A stretch of DNA of 64,000 bases, taken from assembly GCA_903848955.1 (NCBI GenBank), contig CAINHS010000006.1, positions 1 through 64,000 of the forward strand, written 5' to 3'. Of this stretch, positions 7,928-17,341 are shown piece by piece. The DNA comes from an uncultured beta proteobacterium. GTDB taxonomy: Bacteria; Pseudomonadota; Gammaproteobacteria; Burkholderiales; Rhodocyclaceae. The notes beneath the pieces were generated by a model, which was not told the DNA's origin, made no database searches, and saw nothing but the letters and a program-made list of their open reading frames with translations. The translations under genes and the position numbers were made by a program. How positions within the stretch are numbered: position 1 is the stretch's first letter; each line of letters opens with the position of its first letter.

Positions 7928-9277
7928 TTAACCAGCCAGTGCCGCCAGCAGCTTGTCATGCACGCCGCCGAAGCCGCCATTGCTCATCACCAGGACCTGA
8001 TCGCCGGGCCGGGCATCGGCCGCCACGGCCGCCACCAGCTGCTCCAGATCGGCGAAACTGCGCGCTTTGCCGGCTAGCGGCGCCAGCGCGGCAGCGGCAT
8101 CCCAGCCCAGATTTGCGGCATAACAGTAGGTCGCGTCGGCCTCGGCCAGGCTCTCCGGCAGCAGGGCCTTCATGGTTCCCAGTTTCATGGTGTTGGAACG
8201 CGGCTCGAGGACGGCGAGGATTCTGGCGCGCCCGACGCGCTGGCGCAGACCTTCAAGCGTGACGCGAATTGCCGTCGGATGATGGGCAAAATCGTCGATC
8301 ACGGTCACGCCGCGCACCGTCCCGCGCACTTCCATCCGGCGCCGGATGCCGCTGAAGCTCGCCAGCGCCTGGAGACCGACGGCCACCGGCACGCCCGCAT
8401 GCCGTGCCGCCGCCAACGCCGCCAGGGCGTTCGCCCGGTTGTGGTCGCCGGTGAGATCGAAGCGCTCGACCCGGCCCTGCGCCCGGCCGAGCAGAGTGAC
8501 GGCAAAACCGCCGGACGAATCCGCTTCTCCCGCCTGCCAGCCCTCCGCAGTGTTGAACCATTCCACCGGCGTCCAGCAGCCACGGTCGAGTACGCGCTTC
8601 AGCGAGGCCTCCGGGGCATTCGCGAGAATCAGACCGTTGCCGGGCAAAGTCCGTACCAAATGATGGAATTGAGTCTCGATAGCTGCAAGATCAGCGAAGA
8701 TATCGGCATGATCGTACTCCAGGTTATTCAAGATCACGGTGCGCGGCTGGTAATGCACGAACTTGGAACGCTTGTCGCAGAACGCCGTGTCGTACTCGTC
8801 GGCTTCGATGACAAAGAAGGGCGAATCGGTAAGCCTGGCCGAGACGCCGAACCCTTGCGGCACGCCGCCCACCAGAAAGGAGGGGTTCAGCCCGGCCTGC
8901 TCCAGAATCCATGTCAGCATTGACGTCGTCGTTGTCTTGCCGTGGGTACCGGCTACGCCCAGCACCCAGCGACCGCACAGAATGTTCTGGGCCAGCCATT
9001 GCGGACCGGAAATATAGGGCAGGTTGCGCTCGAGAATCGACTCGAGCAGCGGATTGCCGCGTGAAATCGCATTGCCGACGACAAACAGATCCGGCTTCAG
9101 CGCCAATTGCCCGGCGTCGTAGCCGGCCACCAGGTCTATGCCCTGCTCGCCGAGTTGCGTACTCATCGGCGGATAGACATTGGCATCGCAGCCGGTAACG
9201 CGGTGTCCCGCTGCACGGGCCAGCAACGCGATGCCGCCCATGAAGGTGCCGCAGATGCCGAGGATGTGAATATGCAT
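7928..9277 (-). CDS. mpl: UDP-MurNAc:L-alanyl-gamma-D-glutamyl-meso-DAP ligase Mpl
   Basis: Murein recycling ligase that joins recovered tripeptide to UDP-MurNAc. The 449-residue Mur-ligase protein starts M-H-I-H-I-L-G-I-C-G-T-F-M-G-G, diagnostic of Mpl rather than MurC. It has the ATP-binding G-V-A-G-T-H-G-K-T-T-T-T near residue 110, the E-A-D-E-Y-D-T-A-F motif, and D-D-F-A-H-H-P-T-A in the central domain. ATG 9277 matches the family N-terminus; the frame continues upstream without support. Confidence 0.95.
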   Translation of the reverse strand: MHIHILGICGTFMGGIALLARAAGHRVTGCDANVYPPMSTQLGEQGIDLVAGYDAGQLALKPDLFVVGNAISRGNPLLESILERNLPYISGPQWLAQNILCGRWVLGVAGTHGKTTTTSMLTWILEQAGLNPSFLVGGVPQGFGVSARLTDSPFFVIEADEYDTAFCDKRSKFVHYQPRTVILNNLEYDHADIFADLAAIETQFHHLVRTLPGNGLILANAPEASLKRVLDRGCWTPVEWFNTAEGWQAGEADSSGGFAVTLLGRAQGRVERFDLTGDHNRANALAALAAARHAGVPVAVGLQALASFSGIRRRMEVRGTVRGVTVIDDFAHHPTAIRVTLEGLRQRVGRARILAVLEPRSNTMKLGTMKALLPESLAEADATYCYAANLGWDAAAALAPLAGKARSFADLEQLVAAVAADARPGDQVLVMSNGGFGGVHDKLLAALAG

Positions 9278-9385
9278 GTCACGGTTCCGTGAAATAATGA
9301 AGCAGATTCTATCCCGCCTCGGGATACGGTCCGCCGCCCCGAAGGCTGCAGACATAACCGCCCGCCGAACTTATCTCACTGCGCC

Positions 9386-9991
9386 ATGCCCCGTCGCAAG
9401 CCCGCCCCCTCCGCCTCCAGCCAGCTGCGCCGCAGCATTGCCAGCGCCGCGGCGCGCCTGATGGCCGAGGAAGGCTTCACCGACTACGGCGCCGCCAAGC
9501 GCAAGGCCGCCCGCAGTTTGGGCGCGGGCGAAGGCGAGGCGCTGCCGACCAACGATGAGATCGAGACCGAGCTGCGCAGCTGGCAGTCGCTCTACCAGGA
9601 AGACGAGCAGCGCGAGCGGGTCCATGATTTGCGCACGACCGCTCTGGAGGTGATGCAGTTGCTCGCCGACTTCAATCCCTATCTGACGGGGGGCGCGCTC
9701 GACGGCACTGCCGGCCGCTATGCCGCCGTGGAAATCGATTTGTTCGCCGACAGCAGCAAAGATGTTGAGATCGCGCTGCTATCTCACGGCATCTCCTACG
9801 ATACGATGGATAATAGGCGGATGGGTGTTGATGCCCAGTTGCGCCTGGAGTGGAATGATTTTCCGGTGCTGATCTCGGTCTTTCCGCCGGTAGCGGAGCG
9901 CCAGCAACCGAAAAATGCTCATGGCGGGCGGAGTCGCCAGCGCGGCCGCGCCAGCGCCGTGGCCGAATTGTTGAAGGAGACGGAAAAATGA
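9386..9991 (+). CDS. Conserved protein of unknown function next to mpl
   Basis: A 201-residue cytoplasmic protein. The basic N-terminus is followed by a helical segment (A-A-R-L-M-A-E-E-G-F-x-D-Y-G-A-A-K-R-K-A, about residues 22-41) and a central region with V-E-I-D-L-F-A-D and V-E-I-A-L-L-S, suggestive of a nucleotidyltransferase-like fold; this is a weak resemblance. It is divergent from mpl and its stop overlaps the next start (ATGA), tying it to the redoxin gene. Relatives beside mpl are sometimes labelled as Mur ligases by neighbourhood only; no Mur-ligase motif is present. Confidence 0.75.
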   Translation: MPRRKPAPSASSQLRRSIASAAARLMAEEGFTDYGAAKRKAARSLGAGEGEALPTNDEIETELRSWQSLYQEDEQRERVHDLRTTALEVMQLLADFNPYLTGGALDGTAGRYAAVEIDLFADSSKDVEIALLSHGISYDTMDNRRMGVDAQLRLEWNDFPVLISVFPPVAERQQPKNAHGGRSRQRGRASAVAELLKETEK

Positions 9992-10521
9992 ACCGTTCCC
10001 GGTCCTGGCTGATGCTCGGCGCCGTCGTCCTGTTTGCTGCCGCAGCCGGCTACCGGCTCGGCGCGCCGGGAACAGAGAGCGAAACGACGCCGGCGCCGAC
10101 ACAGCCGGTCTTTGCTCTGGCCCTGACCGATTTGCAGGGCCGGCCGCAAACCCTGGCGCAATGGCGCGGCAAGGTGCTCGTGGTGAACTATTGGGCCACC
10201 TGGTGCTATCCCTGCCGCCAGGAAATGCCCGGGTTTTCCCGGCTGCAGGAAAAATATCTCGGCAAAGGCGTTCAATTTGTAGGCATCAGCATCGATGATG
10301 CTCCTAAAATCATCGAATTCCAGAAAGAAACTCCTGTCGGCTATCCTCTGTTGATCGGCGACATGGGCATCATGAAAAGCAGCGCCGATCTGGGCAACTC
10401 CAGCCAGGGTTTGCCCTTTACGGCGATTTTCGATCGTCAGGGCCGGCTCTCGCTGACCAAACTGGGTCGCCTGAGCGAGGCCGAACTGGAACCTGAACTG
10501 ATCGGACTGATTTCGCGCTAA
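9988..10521 (+). CDS. TlpA-like thiol:disulfide redoxin, membrane-anchored
   Basis: A 177-residue periplasmic thioredoxin-fold protein with an N-terminal signal anchor (about residues 8-22) and active site W72-C73-Y-P-C76. The TlpA/ResA family reduces periplasmic thiols, often for cytochrome c or oxidase assembly. The cis-proline segment reads G-L-P-F-T-A-I-F. The start overlaps the preceding stop by four bases (ATGA). The eight c-type hemes encoded at 43-46 kb would need such activity, but no direct link is shown. Confidence 0.88.
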   Translation: MNRSRSWLMLGAVVLFAAAAGYRLGAPGTESETTPAPTQPVFALALTDLQGRPQTLAQWRGKVLVVNYWATWCYPCRQEMPGFSRLQEKYLGKGVQFVGISIDDAPKIIEFQKETPVGYPLLIGDMGIMKSSADLGNSSQGLPFTAIFDRQGRLSLTKLGRLSEAELEPELIGLISR

Positions 10522-10559
10522 CTGGACAAAGTGCGTCCATTTGCGGCAAACTTGCGGTC

Positions 10560-11048
10560 ATGACCAAGCCAAAACACAGCAAAGCAAGTGGTACCGAGGC
10601 GTCGAGCGACGCTATTCTGGTACTCCACGGGCCGAACCTGAACCTTCTGGGAACCAGGGAACCCGACATCTACGGGCGTACCACGCTGGCCACGATTCAC
10701 AAGGCGATGGAAGCGCGCGCCCGGGCCATGGGTATTCGCCTCGAAAGCTTCCAGAGCAATCATGAAGGCGAGTTGATCGACCGGGTGCAGTCGGCTCGCG
10801 AGCAGGGAGTCGGCTTCATCATCATCAACCCGGCGGGTTATACCCACACCAGCGTTGCCTTGCGCGATGCCCTGGCGGCAGTGGCCATCCCGTTCATCGA
10901 AGTTCATCTGTCGAATGTGCATGCGCGGGAGCCTTTCCGCCGGCACTCGTATTTTTCGGATATCGCCATCGGCGTTATCTCCGGTCTTGGCGCACAAGGC
11001 TACGAACTGGCGCTGGAAGCGGCGCTGGCTCGTTTGCGCGCCAGCTAG
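10560..11048 (+). CDS. aroQ: 3-dehydroquinate dehydratase, type II
   Basis: Shikimate pathway enzyme that dehydrates 3-dehydroquinate. The 162-residue protein has the type II signature [14 protein letters not shown], the lid region (S-N-H-E-G), N-P-A-G-Y-T-H-T-S, and the catalytic-His segment E-V-H-L-S-N. An extra 17 or so residues precede the conserved start. The aroQ-accB-accC order is common in proteobacteria. Confidence 0.95.
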   Translation: MTKPKHSKASGTEASSDAILVLHGPNLNLLGTREPDIYGRTTLATIHKAMEARARAMGIRLESFQSNHEGELIDRVQSAREQGVGFIIINPAGYTHTSVALRDALAAVAIPFIEVHLSNVHAREPFRRHSYFSDIAIGVISGLGAQGYELALEAALARLRAS

Positions 11049-11061
11049 ACCCGTCTGATCA

Positions 11062-11081
11062 GTGGCGGCCGCGGCCGCCAC
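11062..11081. promoter_or_regulatory. Perfect 20-bp palindrome in the accB leader
   Basis: GTGGCGGCCG followed by its exact reverse complement lies between aroQ and the accB ribosome binding site (GGAGG at 11089-11094). It contains a NotI-type GCGGCCGC core. It could be an operator or a short RNA stem; no T-tract follows, so it is not an intrinsic terminator. Confidence 0.4.
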
Positions 11082-11104
11082 CCTTGTTGGAGGAATAAGT
11101 CCCC

Positions 11105-11566
11105 ATGGACCTGAGAAAACTCAAGACCCTGATTGATCTCGTGCAGAACTCCGGTATCTCGGAGCTCGAAATCAGCGAGGGCGAAGAAAAAATCCGCATC
11201 GCCAAGCATTTCAGCGCTGCCCCGGTTGCCACTACCGTCCATATGCCGGTCGCAACCATGGCGCCGGGCGCGGCTCCCGCCGCTGCGACGCCGGCGCAGA
11301 TTGCCGTCGCCGAGACGGCCCCTGTCCAGCAGGGCCACGTCATGAAGGCGCCGATGGTGGGAACCTTCTATCGATCGAGCGGCCCGGATGCCGCCTCCTT
11401 CGCCGAGGTGGGCCAGACGGTGAAGGCGGGCGATACCATCTGCATCATCGAGGCGATGAAACTGATGAACGAGATCGAAGCGGATATTTCCGGCGTGATC
11501 ATGGCCATCCAGGTCGAGAATGGCCAGGCGGTGGAGTACGGCCAGCCGATGTTCGTGATCGGCTGA
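11105..11566 (+). CDS. accB: Biotin carboxyl carrier protein of acetyl-CoA carboxylase
   Basis: Carries biotin between the carboxylase and carboxyltransferase halves of acetyl-CoA carboxylase, the first step of fatty acid synthesis. The 153-residue product has the N-terminal D-L-R-K-L-K-T-L-I helix, a flexible Ala/Pro linker at about residues 40-80, and a biotinyl domain with E-A-M-K-L (biotinylated lysine near residue 119). accC follows. Confidence 0.97.
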   Translation: MDLRKLKTLIDLVQNSGISELEISEGEEKIRIAKHFSAAPVATTVHMPVATMAPGAAPAAATPAQIAVAETAPVQQGHVMKAPMVGTFYRSSGPDAASFAEVGQTVKAGDTICIIEAMKLMNEIEADISGVIMAIQVENGQAVEYGQPMFVIG

Positions 11567-11629
11567 CCATGACCGCCATTGCCCCGCCCCTGCCCGCGGC
11601 CGGCGTTGCACCAGCCGCCGGAGATGCAC

Positions 11630-12994
11630 ATGTTTGGTAAGGTATTGATCGCCAACCGCGGCGAGATCGCACTCCGCGTACTGCGTGCCTGCCGCGAACT
11701 CGGGGTGCGCACGGTAGCCGTGCACTCCGAAGCCGATACCGAGGCCAAATACGTCAAGCTCGCCGACGAATCGGTGTGTATCGGTCCGGCCTCATCGGCG
11801 CAGAGCTATCTCAACATCCCGGCCATCATTTCCGCCGCTGAAGTCACCGACGCCGAGGCCATCCATCCCGGCTACGGTTTCCTGTCGGAAAATGCCGACT
11901 TCGCCGAGCGCGTCGAGAAGTCGGGCTTCGCCTTCATCGGTCCGCGTCCCGAGACCATCCGTCTGATGGGCGACAAGGTGAGCGCGAAGAATGCCATGCG
12001 CGATGCCGGCGTCCCCTGTGTGCCCGGTTCCGACGGCGCCTTGCCCGACGACCCCAAGGAAATTACCAAGATCGGCCGCGCCGTCGGCTACCCGGTGATC
12101 ATCAAGGCCGCCGGCGGTGGCGGCGGGCGGGGCATGCGCGTCGTGCATACCGAAGCCGCGCTGATCAACGCGGTCAACATGACCCGCAGCGAAGCCGGAG
12201 CAGCCTTCAACAACTCCACCGTGTATATGGAGAAGTTCCTCGAGAATCCGCGCCACGTCGAAATCCAGATTCTCTCCGACGCGCATCGCAATTCGGTCTA
12301 TCTGGGCGAGCGCGACTGTTCGATGCAGCGCCGGCATCAGAAAATAATCGAGGAAGCACCCGCGCCCGGCATCAACCGTCGTACGCTCGGCCGCGTCGGT
12401 GACCGTTGCGCCGAGGCCTGCCGGCGGATCAACTACCGGGGCGCAGGGACATTCGAGTTCCTCTACGAGAACAACGAGTTCTATTTCATCGAGATGAACA
12501 CCCGGGTTCAGGTTGAACACCCGGTTACCGAGTTGATCACCGGTGTCGACATCGTGCAGGCGCAGATCCGCATCGCCGCCGGAGAAAAGCTCTGGTTCAA
12601 GCAGCGTGACATCGAGATTCGCGGGCATGCCGTCGAGTGCCGCATCAACGCCGAAGACCCCTTCAAGTTCACGCCGTCGCCGGGGAAGATCACCAACTGG
12701 CACCCGCCCGGTGGCCCGGGCATCCGCGTCGATTCGCACGCATACTCCGGCTACACCGTACCGCCCCACTACGACTCGATGATCGGCAAGGTGATCGCTT
12801 ACGGCGACACGCGGGAACAGGCGATCCGGCGCATGCGGATCGCGCTGTCGGAAATGATGGTGGATGGCATCAAGACCAATATCCCCCTGCACCAGGAACT
12901 GATGCTGGACGAGCGCTTCATCAAGGGCGGCACCAGCATCCATTATCTCGAAGAAAAGCTCGCCGCCAAGAGCGAAGCCTCGAAGGGCAAGTAG
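11630..12994 (+). CDS. accC: Biotin carboxylase subunit of acetyl-CoA carboxylase
   Basis: ATP-dependent carboxylation of biotin on AccB. The 454-residue product starts [12 protein letters not shown]. It contains the glycine-rich ATP loop [10 protein letters not shown] near residue 165 and the catalytic [11 protein letters not shown] and [11 protein letters not shown] segments. ATG 11630 was preferred over ATG 11624 because GGAG lies six bases before it. Confidence 0.97.
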   Translation: MFGKVLIANRGEIALRVLRACRELGVRTVAVHSEADTEAKYVKLADESVCIGPASSAQSYLNIPAIISAAEVTDAEAIHPGYGFLSENADFAERVEKSGFAFIGPRPETIRLMGDKVSAKNAMRDAGVPCVPGSDGALPDDPKEITKIGRAVGYPVIIKAAGGGGGRGMRVVHTEAALINAVNMTRSEAGAAFNNSTVYMEKFLENPRHVEIQILSDAHRNSVYLGERDCSMQRRHQKIIEEAPAPGINRRTLGRVGDRCAEACRRINYRGAGTFEFLYENNEFYFIEMNTRVQVEHPVTELITGVDIVQAQIRIAAGEKLWFKQRDIEIRGHAVECRINAEDPFKFTPSPGKITNWHPPGGPGIRVDSHAYSGYTVPPHYDSMIGKVIAYGDTREQAIRRMRIALSEMMVDGIKTNIPLHQELMLDERFIKGGTSIHYLEEKLAAKSEASKGK

Positions 12995-12999
12995 CCGGC

Positions 13000-13911
13000 A
13001 TGTGGGTCAGCGTCGCTCTGGAAACTGACGCCGCGCACGCGGATGCCCTGTCCGACGCCCTGATGGCGGCCGGCGCGATTTCCGTCAGTGTCGAGGATGC
13101 GCTGGCCGGAACCGATCTGGAAATGCCGCAATTCGGCGAACCGGATGGCATGAACAGCGGCCCGGGCACCCCGTTGTGGAGCGAAAGCCGCGTCGTGGCG
13201 CTGTTCGACCCGGCCGCCGACCTGCTCGGTCGCGTCGCTGCCGCCACGGTGGCGGCCGGCATTGACGAGCTGCCCGGGATCGAGATGGAAGACGTCGCCG
13301 AGCAGGACTGGGTGCGGCTCACCCAGTCGCAGTTCGACCCGATCCGCATCAACCCGCGCCTGTGGATCGTACCCACATGGCATGCCGCGCCCGATCCGGA
13401 TGCCATCAACCTGATACTCGATCCGGGGCTCGCCTTCGGCACCGGCTCGCATCCGACAACCTTTCTCTGCCTGCAATGGCTGAGCGAAACCCTGCGCGGC
13501 GGCGAGACCGTGCTCGACTATGGCTGCGGCTCGGGGATCCTCGGCATCGCTGCAGCAAAACTGGGTGCCGCCTCGGTACTCGGCGTCGACCTCGACGACA
13601 ATGCCCTGAGCGCGGCACGCGACAACGCCGCCAACAACGGCGTCACGCTGGACTTGCGCCATTCGCGGGAAAGGCTGGAACAGCGCTTCGACATTGTCGT
13701 CGCCAACATTCTCACCAACCCCCTCTGCGTGCTGGCGCCGCTGTTGGCAGGACGCCTCGCGCCGGGCGGGCGCCTTGCGCTGTCCGGCGTGCTGGCGGCG
13801 CAGGCGGAACAGGTAATCGCCACCTATGCACCCTTGATTGCCCTGCGCGTCGGGGCCGAACATGAAGGCTGGGTGCGCCTCGAGGGTCAAACCGGGAGCC
13901 CCCGGTGCTGA
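13000..13911 (+). CDS. prmA: Ribosomal protein L11 methyltransferase
   Basis: SAM-dependent enzyme that methylates ribosomal protein L11. The 303-residue product has an N-terminal substrate domain and a methyltransferase domain with F-G-T-G-S-H-P-T-T and motif I V-L-D-Y-G-C-G-S-G-I-L-G-I-A near residue 175, then V-A-N-I-L-T-N-P-L. ATG 13000 lies five bases after the accC stop. The accC-prmA junction is typical of betaproteobacteria. Confidence 0.95.
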   Translation: MWVSVALETDAAHADALSDALMAAGAISVSVEDALAGTDLEMPQFGEPDGMNSGPGTPLWSESRVVALFDPAADLLGRVAAATVAAGIDELPGIEMEDVAEQDWVRLTQSQFDPIRINPRLWIVPTWHAAPDPDAINLILDPGLAFGTGSHPTTFLCLQWLSETLRGGETVLDYGCGSGILGIAAAKLGAASVLGVDLDDNALSAARDNAANNGVTLDLRHSRERLEQRFDIVVANILTNPLCVLAPLLAGRLAPGGRLALSGVLAAQAEQVIATYAPLIALRVGAEHEGWVRLEGQTGSPRC

Positions 13912-14882
13912 CGCGCTGTGCCGCTTGCGGCACCCATTTCCGCGTTACCCCGGAGCAACTCAAGGCCCGTTCCGGCCGCGTGCGCTGCGGTGAATGCCAG
14001 CATGTCTTCAACGCGCTGGACAGCCTGATCGAAGAGCCGATGGCGGTGATGGTGTCGCCAGCCGCCGAATCACAAGTACCACCTGATTTTCCGGAGCCCC
14101 TCTACCACATCGCAGAGGATGCTGCGACCTATCATCCTGAAGCCGGCACGGATGAGGTCGGGGAACTGCCGCCACCCGTGCCGGATGCTGCGGAAACTCC
14201 CGACCCGGAAACGGAACAAGCGGACGATCTGCCGCCGTTGCCGGCGGCACCGGCACAGCCGCCGATCGCGGAATTCGGCGATGCGGCTGAACCCGATGCG
14301 GCCGAACTCGAAGCAGCCGAACCCGAAGCAGCCGAACCGGTTGCGGAGATCGCTGCCGACACCGCTGCGAGCGACTGGAGCGAACTGATTCCTGTGCCGC
14401 CGCGGCGGCGCCGCTGGCCGTGGGTGATCGGCAGCCTTGTCGCCCTCGGTGCGCTCGGCCTGCAGGCGGTGCTGGCGTTCCGCATCGAACTGGCGGTGTT
14501 GTGGCCCGAGAGCCGGCCGGGCCTGGTCGCCCTGTGCGACGTCGCCGGCTGCGAGGTCGGCCTGCCGGCGAAGCCTGCCCTGATCGGCATCGAGGCTTCC
14601 GACCTGCACCCCGATACCGGCCATGCCGGCCGGCTGGTGCTGAGCGCAACACTGAAGAACCGCGCCCCGTTCGCACAGCAGTTTCCTCACCTGGAACTCA
14701 CGCTCACCGACACGGCGGACAAGGCCATCGCGCGCAAGGTATTGGCGCCGGCAGACTATCTGCCGCAGAACACGAGCCCCGCGCGGGGCATGCAACCCGG
14801 CGCCGACATTGCCGTCGCCGTCGCCATCGACTCCGGCGAGATGAATGCCAGCGGCTACCGGCTCTACCTTTTTTATCCCTGA
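13905..14882 (+). CDS. Zinc-ribbon membrane protein with DUF3426 domain
   Basis: A 325-residue protein of unknown function. The N-terminal MJ0042-type zinc ribbon has two Cys pairs (C-A-A-C near residues 5-8 and C-G-E-C near 27-30). A long acidic Glu/Ala/Pro-rich linker includes an imperfect A-E-P-E-A repeat, followed by one transmembrane helix (about residues 172-193) and a DUF3426-type extracytoplasmic domain. GTG 13905 overlaps the prmA stop by seven bases. Confidence 0.88.
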   Translation: MLTRCAACGTHFRVTPEQLKARSGRVRCGECQHVFNALDSLIEEPMAVMVSPAAESQVPPDFPEPLYHIAEDAATYHPEAGTDEVGELPPPVPDAAETPDPETEQADDLPPLPAAPAQPPIAEFGDAAEPDAAELEAAEPEAAEPVAEIAADTAASDWSELIPVPPRRRRWPWVIGSLVALGALGLQAVLAFRIELAVLWPESRPGLVALCDVAGCEVGLPAKPALIGIEASDLHPDTGHAGRLVLSATLKNRAPFAQQFPHLELTLTDTADKAIARKVLAPADYLPQNTSPARGMQPGADIAVAVAIDSGEMNASGYRLYLFYP

Positions 14883-14901
14883 TCTTTTTCCGAAAGTGCG
14901 C

Positions 14902-15837
14902 ATGAAAACACTTATCTGCGGATCGCTCGCCTACGACACCATCATGGTGTTCGGCGACCGCTTCAAGAATCACATCCTGCCCGAGCAGATCCACATCCTC
15001 AACGTCTCCTTCCTGGTCCCGGACATGCGGCGCGAGTTTGGCGGTTGCGCCGGCAACATCGCCTACAACCTCAAGCTGCTTGGCGGCGAACCGCTGATCA
15101 TGGCGACCATCGGCGACGACAGCGCACCCTACCTGCACCGCCTCAAGCAGCTGGGGCTGGATGCCGGCCATGTCCGCGAGGTTGCCGGCACGTTTACCGC
15201 ACAGGCATTCATTACCACCGACCTCGACGACAACCAGATCACCGCCTTTCATCCCGGTGCCATGACGCAATCCCATCAGAACAGGATATCGGATGCGCGC
15301 GACGTGAGTCTCGGCATCATTTCGCCGGATGGTCGCGACGGCATGCTGCAGCACGCACGCGAGTTCCATGCAGCCGGCATTCCCTTCTTCTTCGATCCGG
15401 GTCAGGGCCTGCCGATGTTCGATGGCGAAGAGCTTATGGCTTTCCTCAAGCTCGCCGACTACTGCACGGTCAACGATTACGAAGCAAAGCTGCTGACGGA
15501 ACGCACCGGGCGCACCTTGGAGCAGCTGGCCGGCGAGGTCGAAGCGCTGATCGTCACCTTGGGCGGCAGCGGATCGCAAATCTACACCGGCAACCGCCGC
15601 ATCGACATCCCCGTGGCTACCCCGGAGGCGTTGATCGATCCGACCGGCTGCGGCGACGCCTACCGCGCCGGCCTGCTCTACGGCATCGGCAAGGGCTGGG
15701 ATTGGGAGAAGACCGGGCGGTTGGCTTCGCTGATGGGCTCGATCAAGATCGCACACCGCGGCGGCCAGAATCACAAGCTGACGCAGGACGATATCGCCGG
15801 GCGTTACTGCAGCGCATTCGCGGCCGATCTCTGGTAG
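14902..15837 (+). CDS. PfkB-family sugar/nucleoside kinase
   Basis: A 311-residue ribokinase-fold kinase. The N-terminal G-G-C-A-G-N-I-A-Y-N-L substrate motif and the C-terminal D-P-T-G-C-G-D-A-Y-R-A-G motif with catalytic Asp are intact. The pattern is close to proteins called adenosine kinase or carbohydrate kinase in this lineage; the substrate cannot be settled from sequence. It starts 19 bases after the zinc-ribbon gene. Confidence 0.9.
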   Translation: MKTLICGSLAYDTIMVFGDRFKNHILPEQIHILNVSFLVPDMRREFGGCAGNIAYNLKLLGGEPLIMATIGDDSAPYLHRLKQLGLDAGHVREVAGTFTAQAFITTDLDDNQITAFHPGAMTQSHQNRISDARDVSLGIISPDGRDGMLQHAREFHAAGIPFFFDPGQGLPMFDGEELMAFLKLADYCTVNDYEAKLLTERTGRTLEQLAGEVEALIVTLGGSGSQIYTGNRRIDIPVATPEALIDPTGCGDAYRAGLLYGIGKGWDWEKTGRLASLMGSIKIAHRGGQNHKLTQDDIAGRYCSAFAADLW

Positions 15838-15911
15838 ACCAAAGCCGCGGCCGTCATCGCGGTCCGCGTCGGGCGCAGCTCGCCTTTTTCCCCGTGGCTT
15901 GGAGTTCGCAC

Positions 15912-16346
15912 ATGCATCGATTCATCGCACTGGCGACTGCGTGCCTGTTGTTCGCGGTCTTCACCGACGCGGCCCTGGCAGCCAAAAGAACCGGAAGTGC
16001 CGGATCAAGCCACGGCGCGAAATCGAGCCAGGCCGGCAAGACCCGGTCCGCTGCAAGCAGCGGGGTCCATGCATCAAGCCCGAAAGCGGGAATATCGCAC
16101 CGCAGCGGTTCCCGCAAGGCGGTCGCTGCCGACCGCGACAGGAACGGGAAAATTGTCCGCAGCCAGAAGGCCAAAAACGACTTCAGGACGTCCCATCCTT
16201 GTCCGTCGACGGGCAAGACCCGGGACGCCTGTCCGGGCTACGTCATCGACCACAAGCAAGCGTTAAAGCGAGGCGGTGCCGACGCGCCCGCCAACATGCA
16301 GTGGCAGACCCAGGCTACGGCGAAAGCCAAGGACGCACGCGAGTAG
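15912..16346 (+). CDS. Secreted HNH-like small protein
   Basis: A 144-residue protein with a clear signal peptide (M-H-R-F-I-A-L-A-T-A-C-L-L, cleavage after A-L-A near residue 24), a low-complexity Ser/Lys/Ala-rich middle, and a C-terminal HNH-nuclease-like segment C-P-G-Y-V-I-D-H-K-Q-A-L-K-R-G-G-x-D-x-P-x-N-M-Q-W-Q-T. The D-H...N...W-Q pattern matches small periplasmic HNH proteins; the substrate is unknown. It marks the start of the accessory region. Confidence 0.7.
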   Translation: MHRFIALATACLLFAVFTDAALAAKRTGSAGSSHGAKSSQAGKTRSAASSGVHASSPKAGISHRSGSRKAVAADRDRNGKIVRSQKAKNDFRTSHPCPSTGKTRDACPGYVIDHKQALKRGGADAPANMQWQTQATAKAKDARE

Positions 16347-16379
16347 CACGGTTGCCCGCGGCCCGTCACCGGCCTCGTG

Positions 16380-16577
16380 TTACTGCCCGAATTTGACTGC
16401 GGGCCGGCTCAGCGAGGAGATCACTTCACCTGTTTCGGTCATCGCCAGGATCGCCCAGCGTATTTGGTTGCTGGTCCGGAACCAGGCGTCAAATTCGTCT
16501 ACGGTATGGAAATACACCAGGCCGCTTGAGCCGATGTGGTTGTCGCCGTAACGAAACAAACATGAATAGTCGAACAT
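16380..16577 (-). CDS. Hypothetical protein
   Basis: A 65-residue ORF of unknown function with L-V-Y-F-H-T-V-D-E-F-D-A-W-F near its middle. ATG 16577 has GAGAGGG eight bases upstream on the minus strand, which is the main support. The frame stays open upstream to a TTG at 16685 (101 residues). Base composition is lower in GC than its neighbours, in keeping with the accessory zone. Confidence 0.45.
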   Translation of the reverse strand: MFDYSCLFRYGDNHIGSSGLVYFHTVDEFDAWFRTSNQIRWAILAMTETGEVISSLSRPAVKFGQ

Positions 16578-16754
16578 ACAGGTGGCCCTCTCCGGCACTC
16601 GCTTGATCGCTGCCTGATCAAAAGGATTGTCGGCTGATTTCTGCTTGAATTGAGTCAGATGTTGAAAAGAAAGTCCGGCCGACAACCGCCGTGGTTGCGA
16701 GGCTGCGACAGAGGCAGGCCATTTTCTGCCCGGTTTCGTCAGCGCGCCTGCCCG

Positions 16755-17090
16755 TCAGTCCGCCAGGGCCGCCTGTCGAATGGCATCGGTAGCCCACTGA
16801 TTCAGGCTCTGGCCGTGAGCAGCGGCGGCGATGGCGGCAGCTTCGTGCGTGGCAGGATCGAGCCGCAGAGAGAATTTGCCGGAGAAGTTCTTGCGCGGAT
16901 CGACCTCGCGACGCTCGCAGGCTTCGAGGAACACGCGCAGGGAGATTCCGCCCTCGTGCTTCAAGCCATCGACATCCTTGGCGTAAAAATCCGCCCCCCC
17001 ATTCAGGCCGACGAATTCTCCGCGGAACATCTGGATGTCCGGGTCAAACGAGATAACCGCCTGATAGCCGTTGATCGTCATGGTGTTCAT
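16755..17090 (-). CDS. hicB: HicB family antitoxin
   Basis: A 111-residue antitoxin with the partial RNase H fold of HicB at the N-terminus (Y-Q-A-V-I-S-F-D-P-D-I-Q-M-F-R-G-E-F) and a C-terminal ribbon-helix-helix-like DNA-binding segment (F-S-L-R-L-D-P-A-T-H-E-A). It should neutralise the adjacent toxin and repress the pair. It starts inside the last codon of hicA (ATGA overlap). Confidence 0.85.
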   Translation of the reverse strand: MNTMTINGYQAVISFDPDIQMFRGEFVGLNGGADFYAKDVDGLKHEGGISLRVFLEACERREVDPRKNFSGKFSLRLDPATHEAAAIAAAAHGQSLNQWATDAIRQAALAD

Positions 17091-17341
17091 GGTTTCACTC
17101 CATTTTCTTCCAGCCATTTGCGAACCGCTGCGACAGCACCCTTGTCAGCATCCGGGGACGGGTGAGGGCGATGAAACACACGCACCACATCGAACAGAAA
17201 CACCTCAAGGCGCGAACCTTCGCGCTCCGCAATCTCCGCACTCAACTCCCGCAACAGCATCTCGATGTCGGCCCAACGGACATTCGCCGAGACAGGCCGC
17301 ATATAGATCAGTTCCAGTGTGCGCTGGTGCTTTCTCTTCAT
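17087..17341 (-). CDS. hicA: HicA family toxin (mRNA interferase)
   Basis: An 84-residue dsRBD-like HicA protein, expected to cut mRNA. The catalytic-His region reads V-F-H57-R-P-H60-P-S-P-D-A-D-K-G-A-V, followed by the C-terminal R-K-W-L-E-E-N-G-V-K-P typical of this HicA subgroup. The order is toxin then antitoxin, with an ATGA overlap on both sides: its own start overlaps the stop of the gene at 17338-17679. Confidence 0.85.
   Translation of the reverse strand: MKRKHQRTLELIYMRPVSANVRWADIEMLLRELSAEIAEREGSRLEVFLFDVVRVFHRPHPSPDADKGAVAAVRKWLEENGVKP

Noticed and set aside
12637-12999. Upstream extension of PrmA through accC
   Set aside because: Open only because of GC-rich codon bias; the family N-terminus begins at 13000.
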